This document shows positions 1 through 8,493 of a stretch of 64,000 nucleotides of DNA, in pieces. The notes below the pieces were generated by a model that ran no database searches, was not told the origin of the DNA, and saw nothing but the letters and a program-made list of their open reading frames with translations. A program made the position numbers and the translations under genes. This DNA is from Cupriavidus sp. IDO. Its GTDB lineage: Bacteria > Pseudomonadota > Gammaproteobacteria > Burkholderiales > Burkholderiaceae. Position 1 is the stretch's first letter, and each line of letters begins with the position of its first letter. The stretch is from contig NZ_JWMA01000174.1 in the NCBI RefSeq assembly GCF_000812465.1, positions 1 through 64,000 of the forward strand, in the 5' to 3' direction.

Positions 1-89
1 CGAGGCCCCCCAGGCCGTGTCGTCGCGAGGGGCGCCGGGCGTTTCACCGGCGCCGCCGTTGTAGAGCGCACCGCTTGTGCTCAGCGAGG

Positions 90-365
90 TCAGGCCAATG
101 CCGAGACGGTGTGCTCGAACAACAGCGGTACGACGTTGTTAATCGTATCGATCTGCGTCACGCCTTCGGCGCCGGCGAGCTTCTTCAGTAGCGGCACGCT
201 GTCGCGCAGCAAAGCGAAGCGCTGCTTCAGCGCCGCAAGCTGGATCGCATCGACTTCCTCGCGGGGCAGGTGTTGCCACGCATGGACGCTATGGTTGGCA
301 AGCGCCGCCGGGTCGTTCAGCAGCAGCTCGGCTTTTTTCTCTAGAGACACTTCCGCAGGGGACAT
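90..365 (-). CDS. Hypothetical protein, probably a broken N-terminal fragment
   Basis: An open frame of 91 codons from an ATG at 365; a TTG two codons earlier is less likely. The Leu/Ala-rich, coding-like text ends abruptly in FEHTVSALA and a stop at 90-92. Another minus-strand frame then stays open with G/C-rich third positions to the window edge (GIGLTSLSTSGALYNGGAG), as expected if a frameshift or deletion junction lies near 100-120. The N-terminus vaguely recalls acyl-protein synthetase/LuxE-like proteins, but I cannot confirm this. No operon partner is visible because the window starts here. Confidence 0.4.
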   Translation of the reverse strand: MSPAEVSLEKKAELLLNDPAALANHSVHAWQHLPREEVDAIQLAALKQRFALLRDSVPLLKKLAGAEGVTQIDTINNVVPLLFEHTVSALA

Positions 366-648
366 GGACAAAACTCGCTAGCTGGAGTGGGAATCCGACA
401 ATGGAAGGGGGGCGGGGACCGTGTTCGGTGGAAGCACGCCCACGGTATGTCGGCAGGTCAGTATAGGAGCGCGCAAGTCGATTCCGTCTCCGGATTCCGG
501 AGCCGGATTGCTTGCATCAACTGCTTGAATTCAAAGGAAAAACGGGTGATCCGTGGCGGGCAGACTCTGTCTTCCCGGCAGTCGGGTGGCGGACGCGGAT
601 CGCCGCACAGGCTACGTCCATAAAGGGAGGGGATACGCCAGGCCATTG

Positions 649-672
649 CAGGCAAGCTGACCAGCTTGCCTG
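649..672. promoter_or_regulatory. 10-bp perfect inverted repeat upstream of TetR gene
   Basis: Arms CAGGCAAGCT and AGCTTGCCTG flank a 4-base GACC centre, ending 54 bp before the TetR ATG. TetR-family operators are usually palindromes of about this size close to their own gene, so autoregulation is the natural guess. A transcribed hairpin is the alternative. The rest of the gene-free stretch 366-726 shows nothing else I can support. Confidence 0.45.
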
Positions 673-726
673 GGACAGATCAGGCACTTGCGTACCTCGT
701 TGTTCCCACTTCTTTGAGCGTTGGCC

Positions 727-1398
727 ATGACATCCCGCAGGAATCCCATCCCCGCCGAGACACTGCAGATCGCGGTGCCGGCCAGGCCGCGCAAGCGCCC
801 GCGGCAGGAGCGCTCGGTCATGCTTGTGGAGGCGCTCAAGAAGGCGGGATGGGAGATCCTGGAGAAGGAAGGACGCGATGCCCTGTCGCTGGAGCGGCTG
901 TCCGTGCGCGCCGGCGTGGCCGTCAGTTCCATCTACGAGTACTTCCCGACCATGGAGTCGCTGGTCGTTGCCATCTTCGATGACTTTCGTGCCGAGGCGC
1001 GCGGGCGGCTGGTGGTAGAGCTTCAGGCGCTGCCGCCATCGACGAAGCTGTTCGATGGGATCAGGCTGCTGCTCAGCATTGGCATTCCGATGCTGCACAA
1101 GTGGGTGCAGCTTGACCGTGAGCTGTTCGTCAAGTCATCCCACTACGACGAACTGGTGCGGCTCGATCTGGTGAAGCCGGAGCAGTACTGGACGTCCATG
1201 GCGACGGACGCGCTGATGGAGCGGTTTCCCGACGAAGTGCGGGTCCGGGATCTCGCGAAGACGCGGTTCATGGCATTTCACACCATTCTGGCCTTGCCGC
1301 GGGCGATGGCCCTCATGCACCCGGAATACCTGGCCGAGCCGGATACGCAGAGGCTACTGGCGTGCATGCTGCATGTCCTGCTGACGACCGTTGAATGA
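727..1398 (+). CDS. TetR/AcrR-family transcriptional regulator
   Basis: A 223-residue one-component repressor-like protein. The N-terminal helix-turn-helix is clear: LSLERLSVRAGVAVSSIYEY at about residues 55-75 is the classic TetR recognition segment, preceded by an Arg-rich tail. The C-terminal ligand domain is all-helical and does not reveal a ligand. ATG 727 is preferred; an in-frame TTG at 721 would add two residues. It stands alone, with a palindrome (649-672) upstream and rearranged debris downstream. It may control itself or neighbours outside the window. Confidence 0.85.
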   Translation: MTSRRNPIPAETLQIAVPARPRKRPRQERSVMLVEALKKAGWEILEKEGRDALSLERLSVRAGVAVSSIYEYFPTMESLVVAIFDDFRAEARGRLVVELQALPPSTKLFDGIRLLLSIGIPMLHKWVQLDRELFVKSSHYDELVRLDLVKPEQYWTSMATDALMERFPDEVRVRDLAKTRFMAFHTILALPRAMALMHPEYLAEPDTQRLLACMLHVLLTTVE

Positions 1399-1431
1399 AG
1401 TGGTGTCACTGGGGCGCAGGTCGAACTGGGC

Positions 1432-1539
1432 TCATGAGGTCACACGCGTACGGAGACCCCGAAAGGGCCGGAAGCGCTCGTAGGCCAGCAGATCCTCGTG
1501 CGTGAGCGAGGAGAGCGGCTTGCCCAGTTGCAGGACTGC
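1432..1539 (-). pseudogene. Fragment of a tyrosine-type integrase
   Basis: On the minus strand the frame reads LQLGKPLSSLTHEDLLAYER and then runs to a stop at 1432-1434. This resembles the N-terminal SAM-like segment of XerC/phage-type site-specific recombinases. Only about 35 codons exist and no catalytic R-H-R-Y region is present, so it is a remnant. It abuts a second, unrelated gene scrap (1540-1582). Short match; family assignment tentative. Confidence 0.45.
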
Positions 1540-1582
1540 CCAGGAAGACGACCTGCGCGCCGATGCCGCAGGCGATATCGTT
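1540..1582 (-). pseudogene. Scrap of an FAD/NAD oxidoreductase gene
   Basis: The minus strand encodes DIACGIGAQVVFLGS. It matches the segment ACAIGAQVVFLGSG inside the intact flavoprotein gene at 17964-19364 (nucleotides near 18885-18930), at both DNA and protein level. Only about 14 codons survive, so it is a recombination leftover from an HcnB-like gene. It lies between the integrase scrap and the leader repeat. Confidence 0.5.
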
Positions 1583-1589
1583 CGCGCGG

Positions 1590-1716
1590 AGCCAGAACGC
1601 CCTCGGGTTTATCCGAGGGATGCAAGAATCGTCCGCCTGGCGTATCAGTTTCGCAATTCGATGCGGTAGCGCGGTCCGTAACGGAGACAAATGCTGAGCC
1701 TTCTTGTCTAGCATGG
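1590..1716. repeat. Dispersed leader repeat, copy A
   Basis: About 125 bp with roughly 75-80% identity by eye to 22338-22463. Shared blocks include GCCAGAACG, GGGTTTATCCG, GCAATTC.ATGCGGTAGCGC and AAATGCTGAGCCTTCTTG followed by CTAGCATG. This copy ends five bases before the aldehyde dehydrogenase ATG; copy B ends 80 bp before a substrate-binding-protein gene. On the minus strand both copies can encode a short peptide starting MLxKKAQH. The function (promoter, untranslated leader or mobile repeat) is unknown. Confidence 0.65.
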
Positions 1717-1720
1717 AGGC

Positions 1721-3244
1721 ATGAATCCACTATCGGTGTCGACCTGCGGCGCCCGTCCTTCCGTGCAAATTTTCGACCCCCAGACTGTCTCCGTTCCCTC
1801 GGGCCATTTCATTGGCGGGCGGCTCGTGCCTGATGCCGGCCGCATCCCTGTGCGGCGCCCCTCCGATAACCAGGTGCATGCCGAGCTGCCGCTGGCTGAC
1901 GCCGCCGCCGTGGATGCGGCGGTGCAGGACGCGTGGAAGGCCTGGCGTACCAGCGACTGGGCGCGCCGTGCCCCGCGCGAGCGGGCGCGCGTGCTGCGCC
2001 GCTGGGCCGACCTGATCGAAGCCGATGTGCAGGGTCTCGCGCCGCTCGAAGCGATATGCTCCACGCGGCCGGTGCACGCTGCCTCGGCCTGGGATGTGCC
2101 TTTCACCGCCGAAGGCCTGCGATTCTTTGCCGAATATGCCGACAAGGTCGGTGGGGACGTGGCGGCCACGCAGCACGATCACCTGGGCATGGTGGTGGCC
2201 GAGCCCTATGGCGTGGTGGGTGCGATCACGCCGTGGAATTTCCCGCTGGTGATGGTGTCGTGGAAGGTGGGCGCGGCGCTTGCCGCCGGCAACGCGGTGG
2301 TGCTCAAGCCTTCCGAGCTGACGCCGTTCTCCGCTGTGCGCCTGGCCCAGCTGGCGATCGAGGCGGGCGTGCCGCGGGGCCTGTTCAACGTGGTGCAGGG
2401 CGACGGGCGGACCACGGGCGACGCGCTCACGCGCCACCCGCTGATCTCGAAAATGACCTTTACGGGATCGACGCAAACGGGCGCCGCGATCATGGCCAGT
2501 TGCGCGTTGCATGGCCCCAAACCAGTCACGCTGGAGCTGGGCGGCAAGAGCCCGCAACTGGTATTCGATGACGCGCCGGACCTAGATCGGCTGGCAGGGA
2601 TCATTGCCGGCGCCATCACCGGCAATGCAGGCCAGGTATGCGTCGCGGGCTCGCGCCTGATTGTGCAGCGCGGCATCGCCGAGGCGCTGGTCGAGCGCAT
2701 CGCGGCGCGCTTTGCCGCGCTGCGGCCCGGTGCGACCTGGGATGACGCGGCGACGCTGCCGCCCATCATCTCGGCAGCGCAGGCGGCGCGCATCCTCGAC
2801 ATCGTCGAGCGCGCGTGCGGTCCGGGCGCGCAGGTGCGCAGCGGCGGCGGGCTATTCGACGGCGGGCCGGGCGGCGCATACTTCCAGCCCACGCTGATCG
2901 AAGGCGTGCGCGCGGACAATCCTGCCGTGCAGGAGGAAATCTTCGGTCCGGTGCTCACGGTGCAAACCTTCGACGACGAAGAAGAGGGCCTGGCGCTCGC
3001 CTCGCACGAGCGTTACGGCCTGGCCGCCGGCGTACACACTGCCGATATCGGAAGAGCGCTGCGCGCCATGCGCGGCATCGCCGCCGGCACGGTGTGGATC
3101 AACCGCTACGGGCGCAGTTCGGATTTTGTGATTCCCACCGGCGGCTACCACCAGTCAGGCATCGGCAAGGATCTGGGGCGCCAGGCCGTAGAGGCGAATT
3201 TGCGCTTCAAAAGCGTGCTGATCGATTTTGCTGCGGCGCGTTAG
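1721..3244 (+). CDS. NAD(P)-dependent aldehyde dehydrogenase
   Basis: A 507-residue ALDH-superfamily enzyme of normal length that oxidises an aldehyde to a carboxylate in the cytoplasm. The oxyanion-hole Asn lies in PWNF (about N173), the NAD-binding Lys in VVLKPSE, the general base Glu272 in LELGGK and the nucleophile Cys307 in GQVCVAG. The substrate is not readable; the betaine-aldehyde/4-aminobutyraldehyde branch fits the amine-catabolic neighbours. It begins directly after leader repeat copy A. It heads a plus-strand series with a HAD protein, an amine-oxidase-like flavoprotein and an ABC binding protein, but a 220-bp gap before the HAD gene makes a single operon uncertain. Confidence 0.88.
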   Translation: MNPLSVSTCGARPSVQIFDPQTVSVPSGHFIGGRLVPDAGRIPVRRPSDNQVHAELPLADAAAVDAAVQDAWKAWRTSDWARRAPRERARVLRRWADLIEADVQGLAPLEAICSTRPVHAASAWDVPFTAEGLRFFAEYADKVGGDVAATQHDHLGMVVAEPYGVVGAITPWNFPLVMVSWKVGAALAAGNAVVLKPSELTPFSAVRLAQLAIEAGVPRGLFNVVQGDGRTTGDALTRHPLISKMTFTGSTQTGAAIMASCALHGPKPVTLELGGKSPQLVFDDAPDLDRLAGIIAGAITGNAGQVCVAGSRLIVQRGIAEALVERIAARFAALRPGATWDDAATLPPIISAAQAARILDIVERACGPGAQVRSGGGLFDGGPGGAYFQPTLIEGVRADNPAVQEEIFGPVLTVQTFDDEEEGLALASHERYGLAAGVHTADIGRALRAMRGIAAGTVWINRYGRSSDFVIPTGGYHQSGIGKDLGRQAVEANLRFKSVLIDFAAAR

Positions 3245-3464
3245 CGGTGCGTCATCACTCGCTGCGCACCCCTGCGGTGCCGACCGCATGACATGCTGCG
3301 GGACCCCGGACAAACCGCAGTTTCGCCGCGTGCCACGGCCTCATTTCCATATAAACGCTGTGCGGCCGCGTGCTTTAATCCCTTCGAAATAATTCTGTCG
3401 CCTGCGCCGGACAATGCGCGGCTCCACCCCGGTCGCCGACCGGAAAACCCTGAGGATCAGAGAC

Positions 3465-4130
3465 ATGACCTTCCGTCCCAAGTACGTGACCTTCGACTGC
3501 TATGGCACGCTTACGCGTTTCCGCATGGGCGAAATGACGCGCGAACTGTTCGCCGACCGCATCCCTGCCGAGCAGATGGAGCAGTTCATCGCCGACTTCA
3601 GCGCCTACCGTTTTGACGAGGTACTGGGCGACTGGCAGCCCTACGAAGTGGTGCTGAAGAACGCCGTGCGCCGCCTGTGCAAGAAGTGGAAGATCCAGTA
3701 CTTCGACACCGATGGCCAGCAATACTATGACGCCGTGCCGACGTGGGGCCCGCATGAGGATGTGCCCGCCGGCCTGGCCAGGGTGGCCAAGGAGATTCCG
3801 CTGGTGATCCTGTCGAACGCCTCGGACGCCCAGATCCAGAAGAATGTGGCCATGCTCGGCGCGCCGTTCCACCGCGTCTACACCGCGCAGCAGGCCCAGG
3901 CCTACAAGCCGCGCCTGAAGGCCTTCGAGTACATGCTCGACTCGCTGGGCTGCAACCCGGAGGATGTGCTGCATGTATCGTCGAGCCTGCGCTACGACCT
4001 GATGTCGGCTGACGACATCGGCATCGTTAACAAGGTTTTCGTGAACCGTGGTCACGGCCCGGGCAACGCGGCGTACCGCTACACCGAGATCCAGGATATC
4101 GGTGGCCTGCCCGGCGTCGTCGGTCTTTGA
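3465..4130 (+). CDS. HAD-superfamily hydrolase, haloacid dehalogenase type II-like
   Basis: 221 residues. Motif I is FDCYGTL with nucleophile Asp11, motif II is LSNAS, the Lys lies in YKPRLK and motif IV lies around SSSLRYDLMSADDIG. This is the layout of L-2-haloacid dehalogenase-like HAD proteins. The reaction could be dehalogenation or dephosphorylation. The start at 3465 has GAGGATCAG upstream; longer starts lack a ribosome-binding site. It is followed after 28 bp by the flavoprotein at 4159. A second HAD/flavoprotein pair exists at 14055-16193 in the opposite gene order, so the pairing is probably functional. Confidence 0.82.
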   Translation: MTFRPKYVTFDCYGTLTRFRMGEMTRELFADRIPAEQMEQFIADFSAYRFDEVLGDWQPYEVVLKNAVRRLCKKWKIQYFDTDGQQYYDAVPTWGPHEDVPAGLARVAKEIPLVILSNASDAQIQKNVAMLGAPFHRVYTAQQAQAYKPRLKAFEYMLDSLGCNPEDVLHVSSSLRYDLMSADDIGIVNKVFVNRGHGPGNAAYRYTEIQDIGGLPGVVGL

Positions 4131-4158
4131 ACTGACCTTCCACAATTCCGTCCCCACC

Positions 4159-5448
4159 ATGAAGCTTGATTCCTACTGGAACGATTCGGTGCCAACACTG
4201 GCACTGGACGCGCACGAACTGCCGCCGCAGGTCGATGTGGCCATCGTCGGCGGCGGCTTCACCGGGCTTTCGGCGGCGCTGGCGCTGGCCCGACGTGGCG
4301 CGAGCGTGGTGGTGCTGGAGGCCGGGGCCACCGTGGCGCCCGAGGCCTCGGGGCGCAATGGCGGCCATGTGAACAACGGGCTGGCGGTGGACTACGCGGA
4401 GTTGGCTGCCAGGGTGGGCGTGGAACGCGCACGCGGCTGGTACCACGCCTATGACGACGCGGTCGATACCGTGGAGCGGATCGTGCGCGATGAGGGCATT
4501 GCTTGCGACTTCCAGCGCAACGGTAAGCTCAAGCTCGCCACCCGGGCTCACCAGATGGAAGCGCTGCGGCGCAGCGCCGAGCGCCTGGTCGCCGACGGCG
4601 TGGATACCGACGTGGATATTCTCGACGCGGCGCGCGTGCGTGCCGAGGTGCAGAGCGAGCGTTTTCACGGGGGTCTGCTGTACAAGCGCAGCGGCCAGAT
4701 GCACATGGGCCGCTTCGCGCAGGGCCTGGCCGTCGCCGCACAGCGGCACGGCGCACAGATCCACACTGGCACGTGCGTGAGCCGCATCGAACGCGTGCAG
4801 GGCCAGATGCACCGCCTGCACACCGCGCGTGGCACCGTGCTGGCCCGGCAGGTGTTGCTCGCCACCGGGGCTTCGCGCCACGGTGGCTACGGCAGCTTCG
4901 GCTGGCTGCGCCGGCGCATCGTGCCGATCGGCAGCTTCATCGTGACCACGGAACCGCTGGGCGCCGAGCGGGCCAGGGCACTGCTGGCCAAACGCCGCAC
5001 CTATGTCACGGTGGCGAACATTCACCATTACTTCCGCCTCACGCCGGACCACCGGCTGGTGTTCGGCGGCAGGGCGCGCTTTGCCGTCTCCAGCCCGCAG
5101 CAGGATGCTGCCAGCGGGGAGATCCTGCGCGCCGGCCTGGCCCAGATCTTCCCGCAGCTCGGCCACGTCCGGCTCGACTATTGCTGGGGCGGATTGGTCG
5201 ACATGACGCAGGACCGCCTGCCGCATGCCGGCGAGCGCGATGGCCTGTTCTACTCCATGGGCTACAGCGGCCACGGCACGCAGATGTCGGTGCACATGGG
5301 CGAGCGCATGGCTGCGGTGATGGCCGGCGACGCGGCTGCCAATCCGTGGCGCGAGCGCGACTGGCCCGCCATTCCCGGGCATTTCGGCCCGCCGTGGTTT
5401 CTGCCGGCGGTGGGCTTGTACTACCAGCTCAAGGACCGGCTTGCCTGA
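4159..5448 (+). CDS. FAD-dependent amine/amino-acid oxidoreductase (DAO family, PuuB-like)
   Basis: 429 residues. The Rossmann dinucleotide motif VDVAIVGGGFTGLSAALALA lies at about residues 24-43 with the acidic ribose-binding residue in VVVLEAG. The C-terminal region has the family's flavin-contact stretch (GYSGHGTQM). The family includes gamma-glutamylputrescine oxidase and related oxidases that deaminate primary or secondary amines to aldehydes. The nearby aldehyde dehydrogenase would suit that product. It is a close paralogue of the gene at 14055-15374. The substrate is inferred only by family. Confidence 0.85.
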   Translation: MKLDSYWNDSVPTLALDAHELPPQVDVAIVGGGFTGLSAALALARRGASVVVLEAGATVAPEASGRNGGHVNNGLAVDYAELAARVGVERARGWYHAYDDAVDTVERIVRDEGIACDFQRNGKLKLATRAHQMEALRRSAERLVADGVDTDVDILDAARVRAEVQSERFHGGLLYKRSGQMHMGRFAQGLAVAAQRHGAQIHTGTCVSRIERVQGQMHRLHTARGTVLARQVLLATGASRHGGYGSFGWLRRRIVPIGSFIVTTEPLGAERARALLAKRRTYVTVANIHHYFRLTPDHRLVFGGRARFAVSSPQQDAASGEILRAGLAQIFPQLGHVRLDYCWGGLVDMTQDRLPHAGERDGLFYSMGYSGHGTQMSVHMGERMAAVMAGDAAANPWRERDWPAIPGHFGPPWFLPAVGLYYQLKDRLA

Positions 5449-5522
5449 GCTTTGCGCACCTGCTGAGCTTTCGCCGCGATCTCGCTGTTTCCCTCTCAGA
5501 ATAATCAGGAGCACAACCAACC

Positions 5523-7142
5523 ATGAACGATAGCGGTAACGAGTTCGAGAACATTGTCGGCCCCGGCGAAAGCCTTCGTGTGATGGATTTGCTCAAGCGC
5601 GGCGCCACGCGGCGTGACGTGCTGGCGATGCTGCTGGCGGGCGGCATGCAGGCCACGCTGGCCGGCAGCCTGGCCGGCGTGGCCGCCAAGGCCCATGCAG
5701 AGACGCCAAAGCGTGGTGGCCGTATCCGCGTGGCCGTCGCCACGGGAGCCGCCTCCGATACGCTCGATCCGGCCAAACAGTCGAACCAGAACGACTACGT
5801 GCGCTGCAACATGGTCTACAACGGGCTGACCTCGCTCGATAGAAGCCTGACGCCGCGGGCTGCCCTGGCCGAATCGTTCAACACCACCGATGCCAAGACC
5901 TGGGTCTTCACGCTGCGCAAGGCCGTGGCCTTCCACGACGGCAAGGCGTTGTCCCCGGCCGACGTGGTGTACTCGATCATGCGCCACAAGGACCCCGCCA
6001 CCGCTTCCAAGGCCAAGGTGCTGGCCGAGCAGATCGAGAGCGTGAAAGCCACCGGTCCGAACGAGGTCACGGTGGTGCTCACCAGCCCCAATGCCGACCT
6101 GCCGGTGATCCTGGGCACCTTCCACTTCCACATCGTCAAGGACGGCACCACCGACTTCAGTGCCGGCATCGGTACCGGACCCTACAAGATCAAGGAGTTC
6201 AGGCCCGGCGTGCGCACGCTCGTGGTGCGAAACGGCGCCTACTGGAAGCCCGGCAAGCCCTATCTCGACGAAATCGAATTCGTCGGCATTGCCGATGACA
6301 GTGCGCGCGTCAACGCGCTGCTGTCGGGCGGGATGGACCTGGTGGCCATGGTCAACCCCCGCGCCGTGGCCCGCGTCAAGGGTACGCCGGGCTATGCCAT
6401 CCTCGTCACGCAATCGGGGCAGTACTCAGACCTGATCATGCGCAAGGACGTGGGTCCTGGCATGAGCCCGGACTTCTTGATGGGAATGAAGTACCTGCAA
6501 GACCGCGAGCAGATGAAGAAAGCTATCGCGCTCGACTATGCGATGGTCGGCAACGACCAGCCGATCGACCCCACCAACCGCTTCTTCTTCAAGGATTTGC
6601 CGCAGCGCGCCTTCGATCCGGAGAAGGCGAAGTTCCATTTCCGCAAGGCGGGCGTGACGGGCAAGGTGCCGATGGTGACCTCGCCCGCCGCCCTGTATTC
6701 GGTGGAGATCGCGACGGTGCTGCAGCAGACCGCGCAGCGTGTCGGCCTGGACATCGACATCAAGCGCATGCCTGCCGATGGCTACTGGTCGAACCACTGG
6801 CTCAACAGCCCCGTAGGCTTCGGCAACGTCAACCCGCGCCCCAGCGCCGACACTATCCTCACGCAGTTCTTCAAGTCCGATGCGCCGTGGAACGAATCGC
6901 GCTGGAAGAACCCCAAGTTCGACCAGCTGCTGGTGGCGGCGCGGGGCGAGACCGATACCGCCAAACGCAAGCAGTTGTATGCCGACATGCAGACGATGAT
7001 CCATGCGGAAGCGGGCATCGGTATCCCGCTGTTCCTGGCCAGCATCGACGCACATTCGTCGAAGCTCAAGGGCCTGTCGCCGATCCCGCTGGGGGGGCTG
7101 ATGGGCTATTCGTTTGCTGAGAACGTCTGGCTGGATGCCTGA
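5523..7142 (+). CDS. ABC transporter substrate-binding protein, family 5 (copy 1)
   Basis: A 539-residue periplasmic solute-binding protein of the DppA/OppA (SBP_bac_5) family. The N-terminus has a twin-arginine-like export signal: TRRDVLAML at residues 29-37, a hydrophobic stretch, then AHA-E near residue 59 as a likely cleavage site. An AGGAGC ribosome-binding site precedes the ATG. No permease or ATPase follows; it may share the transporter at 30505-34044. It is strikingly similar to copy 2 (22543), including 206 consecutive identical nucleotides (5924-6129), and equal in length to copies 2 and 3. Confidence 0.9.
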   Translation: MNDSGNEFENIVGPGESLRVMDLLKRGATRRDVLAMLLAGGMQATLAGSLAGVAAKAHAETPKRGGRIRVAVATGAASDTLDPAKQSNQNDYVRCNMVYNGLTSLDRSLTPRAALAESFNTTDAKTWVFTLRKAVAFHDGKALSPADVVYSIMRHKDPATASKAKVLAEQIESVKATGPNEVTVVLTSPNADLPVILGTFHFHIVKDGTTDFSAGIGTGPYKIKEFRPGVRTLVVRNGAYWKPGKPYLDEIEFVGIADDSARVNALLSGGMDLVAMVNPRAVARVKGTPGYAILVTQSGQYSDLIMRKDVGPGMSPDFLMGMKYLQDREQMKKAIALDYAMVGNDQPIDPTNRFFFKDLPQRAFDPEKAKFHFRKAGVTGKVPMVTSPAALYSVEIATVLQQTAQRVGLDIDIKRMPADGYWSNHWLNSPVGFGNVNPRPSADTILTQFFKSDAPWNESRWKNPKFDQLLVAARGETDTAKRKQLYADMQTMIHAEAGIGIPLFLASIDAHSSKLKGLSPIPLGGLMGYSFAENVWLDA

Positions 7143-7236
7143 TCTGGAAGGTGGCGGGAGTGCGGTAGGCCTTGGCTCCACCGTGCTCTTGCAAATCCGG
7201 CGCAACGGCGCTAACGCCGTTCAGCTACGACCGTCG

Positions 7237-7369
7237 TTCCCGCGCAGGCGGGAACCCAGTGACTTTAAAAGAAGTCCTCACAAGCGGCCGGCGCAAGCCG
7301 GCCCGGGTTACTGACAAGCCCTGGATGCGGATGGTTTGCTCCCCTCTCCCGCTTGCGGGAGAGGGGAGC
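7237..7369. repeat. Cluster of intergenic hairpin repeats
   Basis: Three imperfectly related palindromes lie between copy 1 of the binding protein and the response regulator. TTCCCGC/GCGGGAA (7237-7254) is followed by CAGTGACT, then a GGCCGGC-GCAA-GCCGGCC hairpin lies near 7285-7304, then a 15-bp stem GCTCCCCTCTCCCGC / GCGGGAGAGGGGAGC with two loop bases (7338-7369). The flank at 7308-7337 is, in reverse orientation, the same tail found at 16726-16755 and 24453-24482. These look like REP/BIME-type elements and may end transcription of the upstream gene. Nothing else is seen in 7143-7517. Confidence 0.7.
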
Positions 7370-7517
7370 GTTCACCAGGGTTGGCGGCTTGCGGCCAGCC
7401 TTGCCGAATCAGGCTGCAGTGCCGGCAGCCCCAGCCGCGGACCCCACCTTCGCCAGGTCTTGTCGACCGTGCCGCGTGATACTGAAAGATTGTGCGGCTT
7501 TAATCTGCTTCCGGGCA

Positions 7518-8174
7518 ATGAGTACCAAAACTACCGCTGTGATTGCCGACGATCATCCCGTGGTGCTCGCCGGACTGGCGCCGTACATGGCGCGTCAAGG
7601 CATTGACGTCATGGCCATCGCGGATAGCGTCAATGGGCTTCTGTCGGAACTCAGGAAGCATGCATTGCTACTGCCGGATATCGTCATCACCGGCTATGAC
7701 TATGGTGGGGAGATCGACGGATTACGCCTGATAGAACGACTACACCGGATGTACCCCAAGGTGAAGATCGTGGTCTTCTCCGGGGCGCGTCCAAACGGCC
7801 TGGTTCGTCAATTGCTGGCGAAAGGTGCCGACGCGTTTGTCGCAAAATCAATGGATCTGCAGTTCGTGGCGGATGCATGTCAAGCCGTTCTCTCAGGTTC
7901 CAAGTACATAGACCCCGCCACTGAGAGTTTGTTGATGGCTCCGACCCACCTTTGCGAAGACCGGTGCGACGATCGTCTTAGCCCACGCGAACGCGAGGTA
8001 ATTCGCCTCCTGGCGCAAGGCTATCCGCTTCAGGAGATTGCACGGAAATTTCAGCGCAGCGTCAAAACGATCAGCGTCCAGAAGTGCTCGGCCATGAGTA
8101 AGCTTGGGCTGCGAAATGAAATTGAACTGGCCATTTACCTCGTCAAGGACAGGCACGCGGTGATCCAGTCCTGA
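7518..8174 (+). CDS. Atypical LuxR/NarL-type response regulator (RcsB-like) lacking the acceptor Asp
   Basis: 218 residues. The receiver domain covers about 1-125 and a LuxR-type helix-turn-helix about 150-210 (LSPREREVIRLLAQGYPLQE, then a recognition helix VKTISVQKCSAM). The acidic pair Asp11-Asp12, Ser88 and Lys110 are present. The phospho-acceptor site, expected at residue 59 in PDIVITxY, is Gly (codon GGC); an Asp occurs at 61. It may work without phosphorylation or use Asp61. No histidine kinase is adjacent. The start is set at 7518 because the upstream in-frame sequence is repeat DNA. Confidence 0.85.
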   Translation: MSTKTTAVIADDHPVVLAGLAPYMARQGIDVMAIADSVNGLLSELRKHALLLPDIVITGYDYGGEIDGLRLIERLHRMYPKVKIVVFSGARPNGLVRQLLAKGADAFVAKSMDLQFVADACQAVLSGSKYIDPATESLLMAPTHLCEDRCDDRLSPREREVIRLLAQGYPLQEIARKFQRSVKTISVQKCSAMSKLGLRNEIELAIYLVKDRHAVIQS

Positions 8175-8205
8175 CTACAAGCGCTGCGGTAGCACCGTAG
8201 CGTGA

Positions 8206-8234
8206 AAAAAATGGGGCTGCCCAAGAGCAGCCCC
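8206..8234 (-). terminator. Possible Rho-independent terminator, minus strand
   Basis: Arms GGGGCTGC / GCAGCCCC (8213-8234) with a six-base loop. On the minus strand the hairpin is followed by a run of seven T. No minus-strand gene lies immediately upstream, so it would stop antisense transcription or act partly as the end of the plus-strand regulator gene. The remaining gene-free stretch to 8493 is relatively AT-rich and must hold the porin promoter; I could not assign -35/-10 boxes. Confidence 0.5.
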
Positions 8235-8493
8235 GTACGGGCTCTACTGCAAAGCCATGGAAAGTGTCGATATATGCTGATGAACATACACGAGACAGCA
8301 GAGCTACCGCACATCCTAAGCCGATACTTGCCTGACGGATATAGGCGGTCGCCTAAAAGAAGCTTTAGATTAAATAGCAACATCACGGACAAACTACGTT
8401 TGCGAATTCTCAAAAAACAGATGCAGAATCTGAGTCGCCACAATTCGAATCGATACGAATTGGCTACTTACCATTCTTCGAGGAAATCATTTC

